64,000 bases of DNA from Mucor racemosus (taxonomy: Eukaryota; Mucoromycota; Mucoromycetes; Mucorales; Mucoraceae). Below the pieces are notes generated by a model. That model did not search any database. It had not been told where the DNA came from and saw only the letters and a program-made list of their open reading frames with translations. Below are positions 11,470 through 21,982 of this stretch, piece by piece; position 1 is the stretch's first letter; the number at the start of each line of letters is the position of its first letter. The stretch lies in contig JAPEHQ010000008.1 in assembly GCA_027405735.1 (NCBI GenBank), positions 1,426,001 through 1,490,000 of the forward strand. The letters run 5' to 3'. Both the position numbers and the translations under genes were made by a program.

Positions 11470-12935
11470 GTTATGTTATGCTAGCTGCTCCTAAAATTAT
11501 TTTATCTATCTCGAAAGACTCAAAAATAGGTAAAATATAATGCTTTTTCCTTGAAAACTGGGTCTCATTTTTCATCCCTGCTCTACTTTTTGTTTTCCCT
11601 AAATAACACCAAGAAAAAATTATATGTCAATGTACCTGAGATGCTCACCTGTAATCCGAAAACAAGTATCCAAAAATATCCTACTTTTTACAGTTGGTAT
11701 TAATTTTTCAGTACTAATGTTTCAGATTTTTTACGCGTATTCCACTGCTAAAGAATTGAAAACTTTGAGGCTTCCTATCTCCAGAAAACATTAAGCTATA
11801 CTAACACTTCTTAATAATAAAACTTACTTGTTTTGAAGTACTCTATAACATATTTTAGTATAAAAAAATTTTGAGCACTTTTATTTTTTGGCATTTTTTT
11901 TTTGGCATTTTTGTAGTAGATTTCAAAATATTTGTTAAATTGAGTAGCAGTTTTTTTTTTACTCATATCATTAAGCTTGTTGAACTCTCTTGGATCAACT
12001 TTAGTTTTTTTTAAAATATTGATTTTTCGTGGAGATATCCTCAGAAATGTGTACAAAGAGGTACCTTCATTTCTAGCTTCAATTTTCCCTTATATACCCT
12101 CATCCCAAATTCTGAATTTTAAAAAAAAATGATAAAAATCTCGTTTTCTCTACAAAAAATGTAGCTAAAAGATTTTGCAATAGCTCGATCGATGGATAAT
12201 GTTTTTGCGCATCATCTCAATTAGTTATATTTTAAATATGCTCATCAAAATTAATGTGTATCTTCAAAAAACCTTCAAAATTTCAATTGCATTTTACGCA
12301 AAATTTAATGTAAAACATTTATTTAAATTTTATTTATATGAATGCAGAATTTAAAACTCTACAAAAACTATTTAATACGCTGGGTCAACTTACTTTGCAG
12401 TTCGTGAGCCACTAAATGATTTCGTTTTTTGAACCATTTCTCGATGGATTTTATAATAAATCAATTTTGGAGCTCAGTTATAATAGGCTTTTACCAGTGA
12501 TGTAAACTCTTATTTTGATTATCTCGACAAAGAACCAATATTTTTTGCTAAAACAAAAAATGTAGAACAGATTTCAATTGGATCTGTTGTCTTTTGAAGA
12601 TAAAAAATTAGCACCTCAATTTAGGTGCTTAATTTTTTACAATCAATTTTAGGTAAATTTTGACAATGTCAGGCCGGCGCACTTAATATTCTAGTATTAT
12701 TATTAACCCTTTTATTTTTGGACAGATATCAATGGCCTCTAAAGCAAAAATAAAAGATACATTGTCCTTGAAGATTTGACGTAATTCGACCCAATATTGA
12801 GCGAAAAATTGGAAAACTATGTGAAATCTACCGTTTTAAACCACCAGTAAAAACTCTATCTTGGCGAGTTTCAAACCTAATAACTTCCAACTTTACATGA
12901 GGGTAGATATACATCTTTGGCACGAAGATTTTAAG
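11470..12935 (+). repeat. Dispersed repeat family R2, copy 1
   Basis: About 1.45 kb, also found at about 33390-34350, 43795-44985 and, inverted, 62100-63245. Shared landmarks are CACCAAGAAAAAATTATATG near 11610, TATTGATTTTTCGTGGAGAT near 12015 and the block at 12660-12900. Each copy keeps a minus-sense (relative to this copy) open frame of 60-90 codons around the middle. No transposase or reverse transcriptase is recognised, so the family is either non-autonomous or decayed. Confidence 0.8.
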
Positions 12936-14723
12936 GGGTAATGTTTACAACTTGCTATGTGTTGAGAAAATCATCTCCAAAGTGTACCTATAATGTAATG
13001 ATCCAGTTACATTGCATAAACAAATTGCATATATAAATAACAACCAAGAACGGTTCAATTGCACATCAGTAAATTTATCTGTTCTTCCTTTTCCCTTTTT
13101 ATATTTATAACTACTGTGCTGAACTAGGTAGTATTTCTCCACATAATAAATTAAAAGTCATCTCATTTGAAACCATGCCATGTAATTCAAATAAGAGATG
13201 ATTATGAATATAAATCATAAATAACCAAGGATATTCTAATGTATCAAACACTACGGCCGAACTATGCTTTCCATGGGCATAGTGATCTGCACAGATGGGC
13301 TGAATAAAAACTTTTATGCAGATCAGGCAGCCCAGATGAGCAGAGCAATGATATCAAAAAAATTTAGTCAATTTACTAAAGTATATCAATCAAATCTAAT
13401 TAATAGCGAAGATAGTTTGAATGATTTAAAACAGATGTGAGTTACTCTGATTCAACAGAATTGGCTTATTGACGAGATATATTAATTTGAAATTTGGAGT
13501 TTGAAAGAGTTCTGCCCATGTTCTTCTTTCGGGGGCCAAATGGGAACAACAACAACAACCTGCTTGATAACACTAAAAGTATTTATGCTTTTGTAAATTT
13601 CCGTTTGTAACGCACAAAATCTTTTTTCTTCCCTACTCTTTCCTCAGCTCTTTTATTTGCGTTTAAAACTACAACACAAAGACTAATATTTTTTTATAAA
13701 CTGAAATCAAGTAGCAGGTACAAGTACATGTTTCTCCTGTTGTTTATTTGGAAATAAATTATTAACTGTTAAAGTTAGGGCACGTTATAATATCTTTTTC
13801 GAACAAAAAAAGCATCCAGGACTTAATCATTTTGTTCCATTATCTACGTTATAATCAACACTTTTTTGGTCTAAAGTCGATATCTACCTGGAGAAAAACT
13901 GGTGATTATAAAAGTATGTATAGTATTGACTTGATTTGAATGAATGAATAAACTCATGTTAGTATATTTAATTTCTAAAAAGTATTTGTTTCTGTTTAGT
14001 GGCCAACAGCTAAGAAGAGGAAAATAAGACGTTGTCTTGTATACCACTACCAACTATCAAAGGTACATCATAATTATTACTTATTACAGTAGCTTGTTAA
14101 TTGATTTTACTAATAAATCAATTTTTATAGGCCAAAAGTAAAGGCGTATTCAGTTCAAAACGCTTGAAGCAATTCAATTATGCTAATTTACATGGCTTAT
14201 TGTCTCTTGTTCATTCAATTACTATATTTAATTTTAATATTTCATTTATACTGCTACTCAACTCGTTCGTCCATTATTATGGTTAACTCACCATCCTTGA
14301 TTAGCGTATCTATAATAACAATCCATTATTAACTCATGGTATGCAAAGCTATTAAAAAGGGTCGTCTAATCTCAAATTTATCTTATTCAATTACTGATCC
14401 GAAACTACTGTAGCATCAAACTATTTGTGTCAATTCGTAATAAAGGCGTTTTATCAAGTACGATGTTGGCGTTCAATGTATTTCAGTTAAATTGAACAGA
14501 TGGACATATTATAGTTCATTCATGCAGAAATCTATGAACACAAAAAAATGATCCAAACTGTCATGCTTTGTCGACTTGTACGAGATTTTTTTGTGGCGAT
14601 ACTTGGTGGCTCAAGTGTAATTTAGGCATTTAATTGTCAAACGTATCAAATCAAGATGAAGTTGATTGATTGATATAACGGATAATAAATGCAATGCCAT
14701 TTATTGAATTGGTGAATGTAAAT

Positions 14724-15271
14724 ATATCACTATAAAAAAATCCCTTGATTCTCTTTGTTATATCAAAAGATACTAATATAAAAATACTCTGCTAAAAGAT
14801 ACATTTTATTAATTTATTGATGCTTCGTATTTATATGTTTTCTAAATGGCTATATGATTATCAATATTATTAATGAATTGCCGGGTATTGAGGTACTTGA
14901 TATGATTTGGGAACAAATCATATACAATGGAATTTGTGGAATTGGGAATCTGTGATTGTATCATTTGAATAAGATGTAGGATTGCTTATGTTTCATTGCT
15001 ACGAATTGTTCTTGAAGGTTCCTAATTGTCGCTATTAATGCTAGTGGTTATGTATGACATTTAGTATGAGTTACTAAATGTCATGCCATGTTGGATTTCA
15101 ATAGTTGTTCCTGGATTTCTACATCTGGGTAAACTTATGATATATCACTCTTAATTGTGCCACATTAAGGAAAATAAGACAAAATTTAAAAAAAATAAGC
15201 AGTGAAAATTTTCTTAATTATTTTCCTTAATGTGGCACAATTCAGAGAATTAAGAGATTTTTTCTTCATAG
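14724..15271. mobile_element. Small inverted-repeat (MITE-like) insertion in copy A
   Basis: Copies B (35980) and C (38735) run straight from AATGTAAATATA-like to TATAAAGCAAAGC, while copy A has about 547 extra bases. The ends are imperfect inverted repeats: TATAAAAAAATCCCTTGATT on the left and, reading inward on the other strand, TATGAAGAAAAAATCTCTTA. The right half contains a near-perfect palindrome at 15152-15242 with 25-bp arms (AATTGTGCCACATTAAGG and onward). No coding frame. Exact edges are uncertain by a few bases. Confidence 0.6.
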
Positions 15272-15678
15272 TATATAAAGCAAAGCTTTTGAATGAAAAC
15301 ATTAATTATTCTGCTGATCAACATCAATAGGTTCAAAGAGTATAGTTAAGTGCAATCATTATTGCTACTAAATCGCATAATTTGATATGCAGAAAAACCA
15401 TGAAGTATTCATTTTTTTTTGTCAGTGCTACAAATCATCCTTCAGTATGACTAAATATTAATGAATCTAGAAAAAATACAGCCGGTAAAAAGCTGATATT
15501 CAACAATGTACATCGAGGTCAAGATAGATAAAAAGTGCATTCATTGTGTAGTGATGGAAATCGCAACATTTTAATGGATAGAAATTACAGGACCAAGATG
15601 TTGTGTTTGCCTCAGGATTTTTAAAAGGGTTTAAAAGCATATTTCATCAAACTTACTTAGATCTTAAATACTCATTAT

Positions 15679-16026
15679 TGTTGCATCCACAGATCTGGGT
15701 GCATTCCTTGGTTAAGATTACGACACAGTTTGATATGTTAAGTTCCACATTGCTGTGTATTATGTTATGAAGCTCCGTGTATGCAGGAATATGGAACTAG
15801 TGTGTGTCACCTAGACTTAATTGGATATATGAATATATATAAATAGACTCATTTAAACAGGTCATATAATTAGAGAATGTGAATATAAAAGAAGATGGTT
15901 CGATCTTATAATAAAGTTCTTTAGTTTTAGTGTGCTCTTTCATTTTATAACAGTTTTCCTTTATTTTTATTAAATGATTTAGTACATATTTTAGCTTTGA
16001 GATTGATATAATCTCCTGGCGTAACA
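15679..16026 (+). mobile_element. Solo LTR, type 2 (348 bp), with ATTAT target duplication
   Basis: Starts TGTTGCATCC and ends GGCGTAACA, the TG...CA termini of LTRs. It is flanked on both sides by ATTAT (15674-15678 and 16027-16031). Unit copy B at about 36395-36403 has a single ATTAT at the matching point and no insertion. No primer-binding site, gag or pol frame adjoins it. A diverged start of the same type is seen at 60994. Confidence 0.78.
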
Positions 16027-16079
16027 ATTATATACTATTAGTATCATCTTGTTTTTTATTTAATTGCTGTATTATTATT

Positions 16080-17760
16080 AAAAATTAAGCTTTTCATAGC
16101 TTATAACAATGACAATGGGATGTTTCTGATTTTAGGTTGACATTTATTATAAGGCGGGCTGGTGATACGTTTGATATTACTGTAGATGGAACCAGTAAAT
16201 TTGATTTATCTGATTTGAATGCAAATACCGAGGAACAATTTGTAAGTACTTACTACGTTGGTTCTGGTAAAGCATTGAATATATTGGCTTGGGACGCAGA
16301 GGGCAAAAAGGGGGCAATAAGTTCCAGTAATGGCCACGTTTATGTTTATGATATTATTGGAGAGATAAGGCTAAAACTTAATGTAAATTACCTCTAGCGC
16401 AATAATTATAAAATAAAACTATATTATCATCAAATAAACTACCACATAATATTAACATGTATAAAGATTTACAGTAATAAGCTTGAATCAAGTGGGTACA
16501 GCATCGTAAATCCTTGAAAAAGATCTCAAGTATTATAAATCTCTTATTTTTAAGACTTACAAGGCTTATAAGCGGAATATTAATTTAGAAAATTATTTTT
16601 GTCCAGATCATCAATTTTGACATTTTTTAAATTTTTTTTTCTGGTTTTGCGAATTTAGAGCTAATTATACTACCAATTATAAAAACAAAAAATATACACA
16701 TATACAGGATTTAGCTCTTTATTTACTCAATAAAAAATAATAAACATTCTTATTGCAAAATATTACATGAAAATTCTTTAATCAAAAAACCGTTTTTGGG
16801 CCAAAAATACTAAGTTTCATTACTTAACATTTAATGTTAAGCTTTGATAATATGTGTATTAATTATGGCTACAATTTTCTCTCACAATGTAGTATATTTA
16901 AACGTTGATTTTGGTATCAAAATTTGATTTTTCTGTTTTTTGATCAAAATCATGAGTGTTGGTAAGGGTAAAATGAGTCACTAAAAATGTCCGCTACAAA
17001 GTCTGAATTTTCAGACCGTACGTGGTTAAAAATAAGAAAAGTTTAAAAAAAAAGAAACGCTTTTTTATTTAAAACTTAGATATACCATAATATAAGAAAC
17101 TTGGCCATTCAATCTTGCTATGTTCCATTACGGCGTTGCTCTACGGACACGCTTTTGCAATTTTTTAATGAATCTATGATATGACAGCCGGTTTTTCTGG
17201 AAGGAAATGCATGCTTCTATGATAACGGATATTGCCTATTTTGTTTAGTTCATGGGTTGATGCGCTGTGATGCTGCTTTTACATTGGCTGAAATGTGCAA
17301 TTTAGCAGGGTTTTAATTGTGCTAACGAATGTAGAGCCTTGAAAATCCTTTTCTATGTGTGTTGTTTCTCTCGTCTTGTTTTCATATTCCAAGAATATAT
17401 TCACCATTTGATAAGGCATATCAGACTATTATCAAGCTGGTATTCTTTTCTTTTATCTAAATACGCATGCTAATATAAGAGACTAATGTTTTTAATAATA
17501 TAGATAGCAGTCTATATTAGAGGCTGATATTTTTATTTAACCGCATTCTAAGATCAAATATCATTATTTACTACTGTATTATTGAACGTATTTCTTGATT
17601 ACCAGATCAAATCAAAGTCAATGATATTTATATCAACTCAATGAAGTGTTAGAACTGACTGCAAACCAATAAAATGTCCCAGAAAAGTGAGAGAAGTTCA
17701 AATGATATAGAAACAAAAAAGAAGAATAATCCAATGTCTTGACTAATTATCATAGTTTTG
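16080..17760 (+). repeat. Dispersed repeat family R1, copy A, with exon-like frame
   Basis: The copy begins around the string GCTTATAACAATGACAATGG. It then has an exon-like block (16135-16365) open over 86 codons, which includes FDLSDLNANTEEQF and SSNGHVYVYDI. In other copies the block is bounded by TTTTAG on the left and GAG|GTAAGA on the right. After it comes a long non-coding block with TTTTTGATCAAAATCATG and ATATGACAGCCGGTTTTTCT. Other copies lie at about 36400-37560, 39740-41075 and, inverted, 51480-52450. No transposition enzyme is recognised. A partial second start of the unit follows at 17765-17937. Confidence 0.75.
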
Positions 17761-17764
17761 ATTG

Positions 17765-17937
17765 TAGCTGTATATATTATTAAAAATCAAGCTTTTGATA
17801 GCATATAGCAATAACAATGGGATGCTTTTGATTTTAGATTGACATTTATCATAAGGCGGGCTGATGATACGTTTGATACTACTGTAGATGGAACCAATCA
17901 ATTTAATTTATGAAATTTGATTGCAAATACCGAGAAA
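17765..17937 (+). repeat. Partial R1 copy, truncated by an LTR
   Basis: Repeats the first part of R1 (GCTTTTGATAGCATATAGCA, then CATAAGGCGGGCTGATGATA), including the start of the exon-like block. It stops after AATACCGAGAAAC, where an LTR of type 1 begins. Confidence 0.7.
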
Positions 17938-17938
17938 C

Positions 17939-18060
17939 TGTCGTATATTTTTTTCAGGTTTGATAAATAATACTTAGAAAAGAATACAATTAAAAGAGAA
18001 TGAGTAATGAATCAGTTCTTCAACTATTATATAATAAAATGTCTTTACTGGCATCTAATG
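17939..18060 (+). mobile_element. LTR type 1, 5' part only
   Basis: TGTCGTATATTTTTTTCAGG and about 100 bases after it match the start of the complete LTR at 37829. Similarity fades after about 18050, so this is a truncated or strongly diverged copy. Confidence 0.6.
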
Positions 18061-18551
18061 AAAAAGTTGAGTCTGTTGATTATGGTGATATGAGATGTGG
18101 TTACATCCGTATACTTCCATGAATATGATGTGTTGATTTATAATCACTGAGTAAAGATTTGTAGAGATTAAGCAAAGATTTCAGATATTGATCCTGTCAA
18201 TATTCGGTTATGCTATATTTATGGTAATTGACTTTGTTGTTCTTTTTGTATGAGTTGTAAAAATTATAATGGGAGATTAAATCAATAATATATAAGGTTT
18301 GGTGAATTTCGTGTTGTATGATTTGTGTTATTTCTGAAGCAGAATCTGGAAGTATAATATAGTTTTTGGGGATTAAGATTGTTTGTTTATTTTGACAGAT
18401 AATAATTCATTTTAAGAAAAAAAAGGAGAGTTACTGTTCGATTTGCAACACTACTACTGTATACAGGCTTTTAATAATTTACTAAAAAAATTAGCTTCTA
18501 CATTCAAAAATGGTCTACATACACTATTTTTGTTGTAAAAAGAAAAAAACT
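18060..18551. other. Intergenic, AT-rich; no gene seen
   Basis: No supported frame. It may contain diverged LTR remnants (GTCAATATTCGGTTATGC near 18200 resembles part of the LTR at 38340). Confidence 0.4.
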
Positions 18552-18623
18552 TGCCTCGGTGCTGGATTGAACAACAGACCTTTGGTTTACAAGACCAACG
18601 CTCTACCACTGAGCTACAGAGGC
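18552..18623 (-). tRNA. tRNA-Thr (anticodon UGU)
   Basis: Read on the minus strand the 72 nt fold as a standard tRNA. The acceptor stem starts GCCTCTG, the D arm is GCTCAGTGGTAGAGC, and the anticodon stem-loop is TTGGT CTTGTAA ACCAA with anticodon TGT. The T arm is TGTTG TTCAATC CAGCA. A- and B-box promoter elements are intact and there is no intron. Acceptor position 6:67 is a T-C mismatch, which slightly weakens the case for a functional gene. An A/T-rich flank follows. Confidence 0.88.
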
Positions 18624-18989
18624 TTTTCTTTTCTGTGTAAAATATTGCATTTAATAGATATTAATAAAAAACATTTTAAAAATCACGTGATATTATTATA
18701 TATCGCGTGCATTCCGGCTTGTTCGGTTCGATAGATCTGCTCGGTATTTAGTCATTACTAGTTATAAGTATAAGCTCATGTTATGTACTTCGATAATAAA
18801 CTTAACTTCTTTCTAATATAAATCTATTACTACTACATTTATTAATAGTTGTTCCTTACAGACTAAACATATAAAACATAACTAAAATACTTAAAAGCCT
18901 TCGGCTATAGGTACATAACAGATATGACGATATGACACCTGTCAGATACAAATATATAGATTTAGTATTTGTATCTGGGTCTGATCAAC

Positions 18990-19049
<60 letters not shown>

Positions 19050-19095
19050 ATAATGGGATAGTATGTATTAGATAGATATTGTAGTATTGTAGTTA
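18624..19095. repeat. Gene-free stretch with a hairpin and an (AAT)n microsatellite
   Basis: A short inverted repeat lies at 18943-18977 (CAGATACAAAT and ATTTGTATCTG). It is followed by about 19 copies of AAT at 18989-19046. No gene. Confidence 0.85.
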
Positions 19096-19868
19096 AATGC
19101 TCTAGTCCCTTTTTTTGACCACGCCATAGATTGCTTAAGATTTATGTGGAAAGCGGCTTCATCTATGAAAACACAATTGCTCATGTAATCCATATCCGTC
19201 TTCTTAACCCAATTTAAAACCCATTAATATCTTTGCTCAATATTGTCAGGGCTGTTCCTCTGAATTGAATACAGTACATGTGAGCTTTTTTAAAAGTCAA
19301 GTTGCATTTACTTGTCATAAAGTTATAAACGGCCGTCTTTCCTATTTTTAAACCAGTAAACTCGCTAGTCAGGCTAGTCATGGCTTGATCAACTGCAGCA
19401 GATGGATTGTCATCATAAAAGCTGATAAGGCGCTTCTTATGCACTTCATTCAAAATCGAAGGACGACCCACCTTTTTTCCATTATTTAGCTCTAGGATAT
19501 CGGATGGATTTTCCTGATCCTTTTTAACCCAGTTGTAAGCCGTACGCCTATTGACCCCCAGCTGCTTTGTTGCTTGCCCAGGAGTCATGGCTTTTTCGTA
19601 AACTAAAAAAAAAAAACAGTTGTTCTTTGACAGCATCACCATGTTTCCGTTATGAACAAACTTCATTGTCATTTTTTTTATTAGGCTTCTCATGTAGGCT
19701 TCGTTTTTCATTGTGAGGTTTTTCTTTTGTTTTTTTTAGGTGATTTACAGTCCAAATGCTCATCATAATTGGTAATGCTTCAGTATCAATATCCATTTCG
19801 AAATGCATATTTCCACTTTCACCCACAACTTCACCTTTCCCATTTTTGTAGATAAAACGTACGCTCAT
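19096..19868 (-). pseudogene. Tc1/mariner-type transposase, broken and truncated
   Basis: The ATG at 19868 opens MSVRFIYKNGKGEVVGESG. After a probable intron ending in a T-tract and TTTTAG near 19600 comes the helix-turn-helix part (MTPGQATKQLGVNRRTAYNW, then GRPSILNEVHKKRL), as in Tc1/mariner/IS630-type transposases. An in-frame TAA interrupts the frame at about 19223. Just beyond it the frame reads NCVFIDEAAFHINLKQSM, the strand with the first catalytic Asp of the DDE domain, and then MAWSKKGT. The other two acidic residues are missing because the element ends near the AAT microsatellite. No active enzyme can come from this copy. Three 22-bp direct repeats lie upstream. Confidence 0.82.
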
Positions 19869-19875
19869 TTTTGCT

Positions 19876-20111
19876 TTAAATGTATACAAGTTAAGTAAAA
19901 GTGAGCAATCTATTTACAAAGAGTGTGCCATCTATTTACAAAGAGTGTGCCATCTATTTACAAAGAGTGTGCCATCTAATTGAAGCGCTTGTGTAAATAA
20001 CTCTATGCAATTTAGTTTCCTGAAGTGTGCCAATAATTTCTGAAAAAAGTGTATACGATTTGACTTTAAGTTAGTACAATAAATAACAAATTTATTAAAA
20101 TTATACAAAAA
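19876..20111. repeat. Three tandem 22-bp repeats beside the transposase remnant
   Basis: The unit TCTATTTACAAAGAGTGTGC (plus CA) occurs three times head to tail at 19909-19974. A partial unit and an inverted GTGTAAATAACTCT follow. This may be the terminal or binding-site region of the transposon. The end of the fumarase gene is 140 bp to the right. Confidence 0.8.
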
Positions 20112-21982
20112 TTACTGAGGATTAATCATGAGTTCAGGCTTGACCCAGTGATCGTAATCTTCAGAGGAGAGATATTCTAGTGAAAGAACAGCTTCTTTCA
20201 AAGTAGTTCCTTCTTTATGGGCCTTCTTGGCACATTTAGCAGCTTTATCATAGCCAATAACAGGATTTAATGATGTTACCAACATGAGAGACTATTGTAA
20301 AAATGTTAAGATCACAATTTGTTCTGTTTGAAACAGGCATTACTTACTCTGTTCATGATAGACTTGATATGGTCACGATTTGCAACAATACCAACGACAC
20401 AGTTGTCTTTGAATGAATGACATACATCACTCAATAATTTGATTGATTGAAGCACATTTTTAATGATAACTGGCTTGAATACATTCAACTATTTGTAAAA
20501 ATACATCAGTATACATGTATACATCTCATCTGCTTTGCTTATTACCTCAAATTGACCATAGCTTCCAGAAATAGTAACAGTCGTGTGGTTACCCATAACT
20601 TGAGCACAAACCATTGTCAAAGCCTCACATTGAGTAGGGTTAACTTTACCTGGCATAATAGAAGATCCAGGTTCATTTTCAGGCAAACTTAATTCACCCA
20701 AACCACAACGAGGGCCAGAACCCAAATAACGGATATCATTGCCAATTTTCATTAATGAAACAGCAATAGTATTAAGCGCACCTGAACATTCAACCATAGC
20801 ATCATTACTAGCAAGAGCTTCAAACTATTCTTGGTTAATAAATAAAATATATTATTTGTAGTATACCAAATTTACCTTGTTAGGAGCTGTTTCAAAGGCA
20901 TAACCAGTGAATTCAGTAACTGCCTTTGCAATATTCACATCAAATCCCTTTTGGGTGTTTAAACCTGTTCCTACAGCAGTACCACCTTGAGCTAAGCGAG
21001 ATAATCTAGGTAAAGTAGCTTGAATACGCTCAATGGCATAAGATAATTGCTGAACGTATCCAGAGAATTCTTGTCCTAATGTCAATGGAGTGGCATCTTG
21101 AAGATGAGTACGACCAATTTTAATAATATCTTGAAACTCATCTGATTTGGCTTGCAAAGCATCACGTAATTGAGTTAATGCAGGAATAAGGTCAGTGTTA
21201 ATTTCTACTACAGCTGCAATATGCATAGCGGTTGGGAAGCTTATTTTTTTTAAACAAAAATTAGGCATTGACTTGTCACTACATAGCAAAGACTTACGTA
21301 TCATTGGAAGATTGACTCATATTTACATGATCATTAGGATGAACTGGTGTCTTACTGCCGAGTTTACCACCCATAATCTCAATTGCTCTGTTTGAGAGAA
21401 CCTATAATCTACTGTGAGCGATTTTGGCGATTTAAAATACCGAATTTTCATGCTAAACTTTACCTCATTGACATTCATACTGGACAATTGCAAATAAAAT
21501 AAGTACATTTAATACAGTGTATACCTGTTTAAAAAGTAGACTTACTGAGTTTGAGTGCCTGATCCTGTTTGCCATACAACTAAAGGGAATTGATCGTTAT
21601 GTTTGCCAGCAATAACCTAAAGGTAAAACTTTGTTAAATCTTCTCCTTTCGTGTAACAATCAAAAAAGGTTAATTCTGGTGTACCTCATCAGCAGCTTGT
21701 TGAATAGCTTCAGAAATTTTTGCGTCCAATCTATACTCAAGATTAACTTTGGCAGCAGCCTTTTTGAGGATTCCAAATGCTTTAATTAAAGCAGGAGGCA
21801 TACGTTCACTAGGACCACCAATTTTGAAATTCTCGAGCGATCTAATAAATGGTTAATAAATGACCTGGATGAAACGCGCTTTGTGATTTAATTTACCTTT
21901 GAGTTTGAGCACCCCAATAAACATTAGCTGGTACCTTTAAATCTCCAAAAGTATCACTCTCAATACGATATTCAGTAGTCAT
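20112..21982 (-). CDS. FUM1: Fumarate hydratase, class II (fumarase)
   Basis: Nine exons: 21982-21897, 21841-21685, 21616-21546, 21479-21464, 21401-21298, 21239-20876, 20824-20546, 20488-20348, 20291-20112. All phases fit and give 465 residues, the normal class II length. Diagnostic parts are [17 protein letters not shown] followed by [37 protein letters not shown], and the signature [11 protein letters not shown] at about residues 319-329. The enzyme interconverts fumarate and malate in the TCA cycle and in the cytosol. Exon 4 is a 16-nt microexon. The protein starts directly with the catalytic fold ([18 protein letters not shown]), so no mitochondrial presequence is visible. A TA microsatellite sits just upstream of the ATG. 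Confidence 0.97.

Larger units (their letters stand above)
10301..11470. other. Intergenic, AT-rich; no gene seen
   Basis: Promoter side of the NRK gene, then AT-rich DNA. It includes a tRNA-like remnant at 10850-10893 and a run of about 40 A at 10934-10973. No open frame with support. Confidence 0.5.
13249..16075 (+). mobile_element. CACTA-like element, left end and body (unit copy A)
   Basis: Begins with CACTACGGCCGAACTATGC, the CACTA terminus that names the En/Spm-type superfamily. Short subterminal repeats follow (CTGCACAGATGGGC, GCAGATCAGGC, GCCCAGATGAGCAGA). The unit recurs at 34512-36430 (copy B) and in part at about 37665-39230 (copy C). Copy A carries two later insertions that B and C lack: about 14724-15271 and 15679-16026. 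No transposase frame is seen in this part. Confidence 0.6.

Noticed and set aside
18989..19046. Regular short repeats that could be mistaken for a CRISPR array
   Set aside because: Plain (AAT)n microsatellite with no spacers, in a eukaryotic genome.
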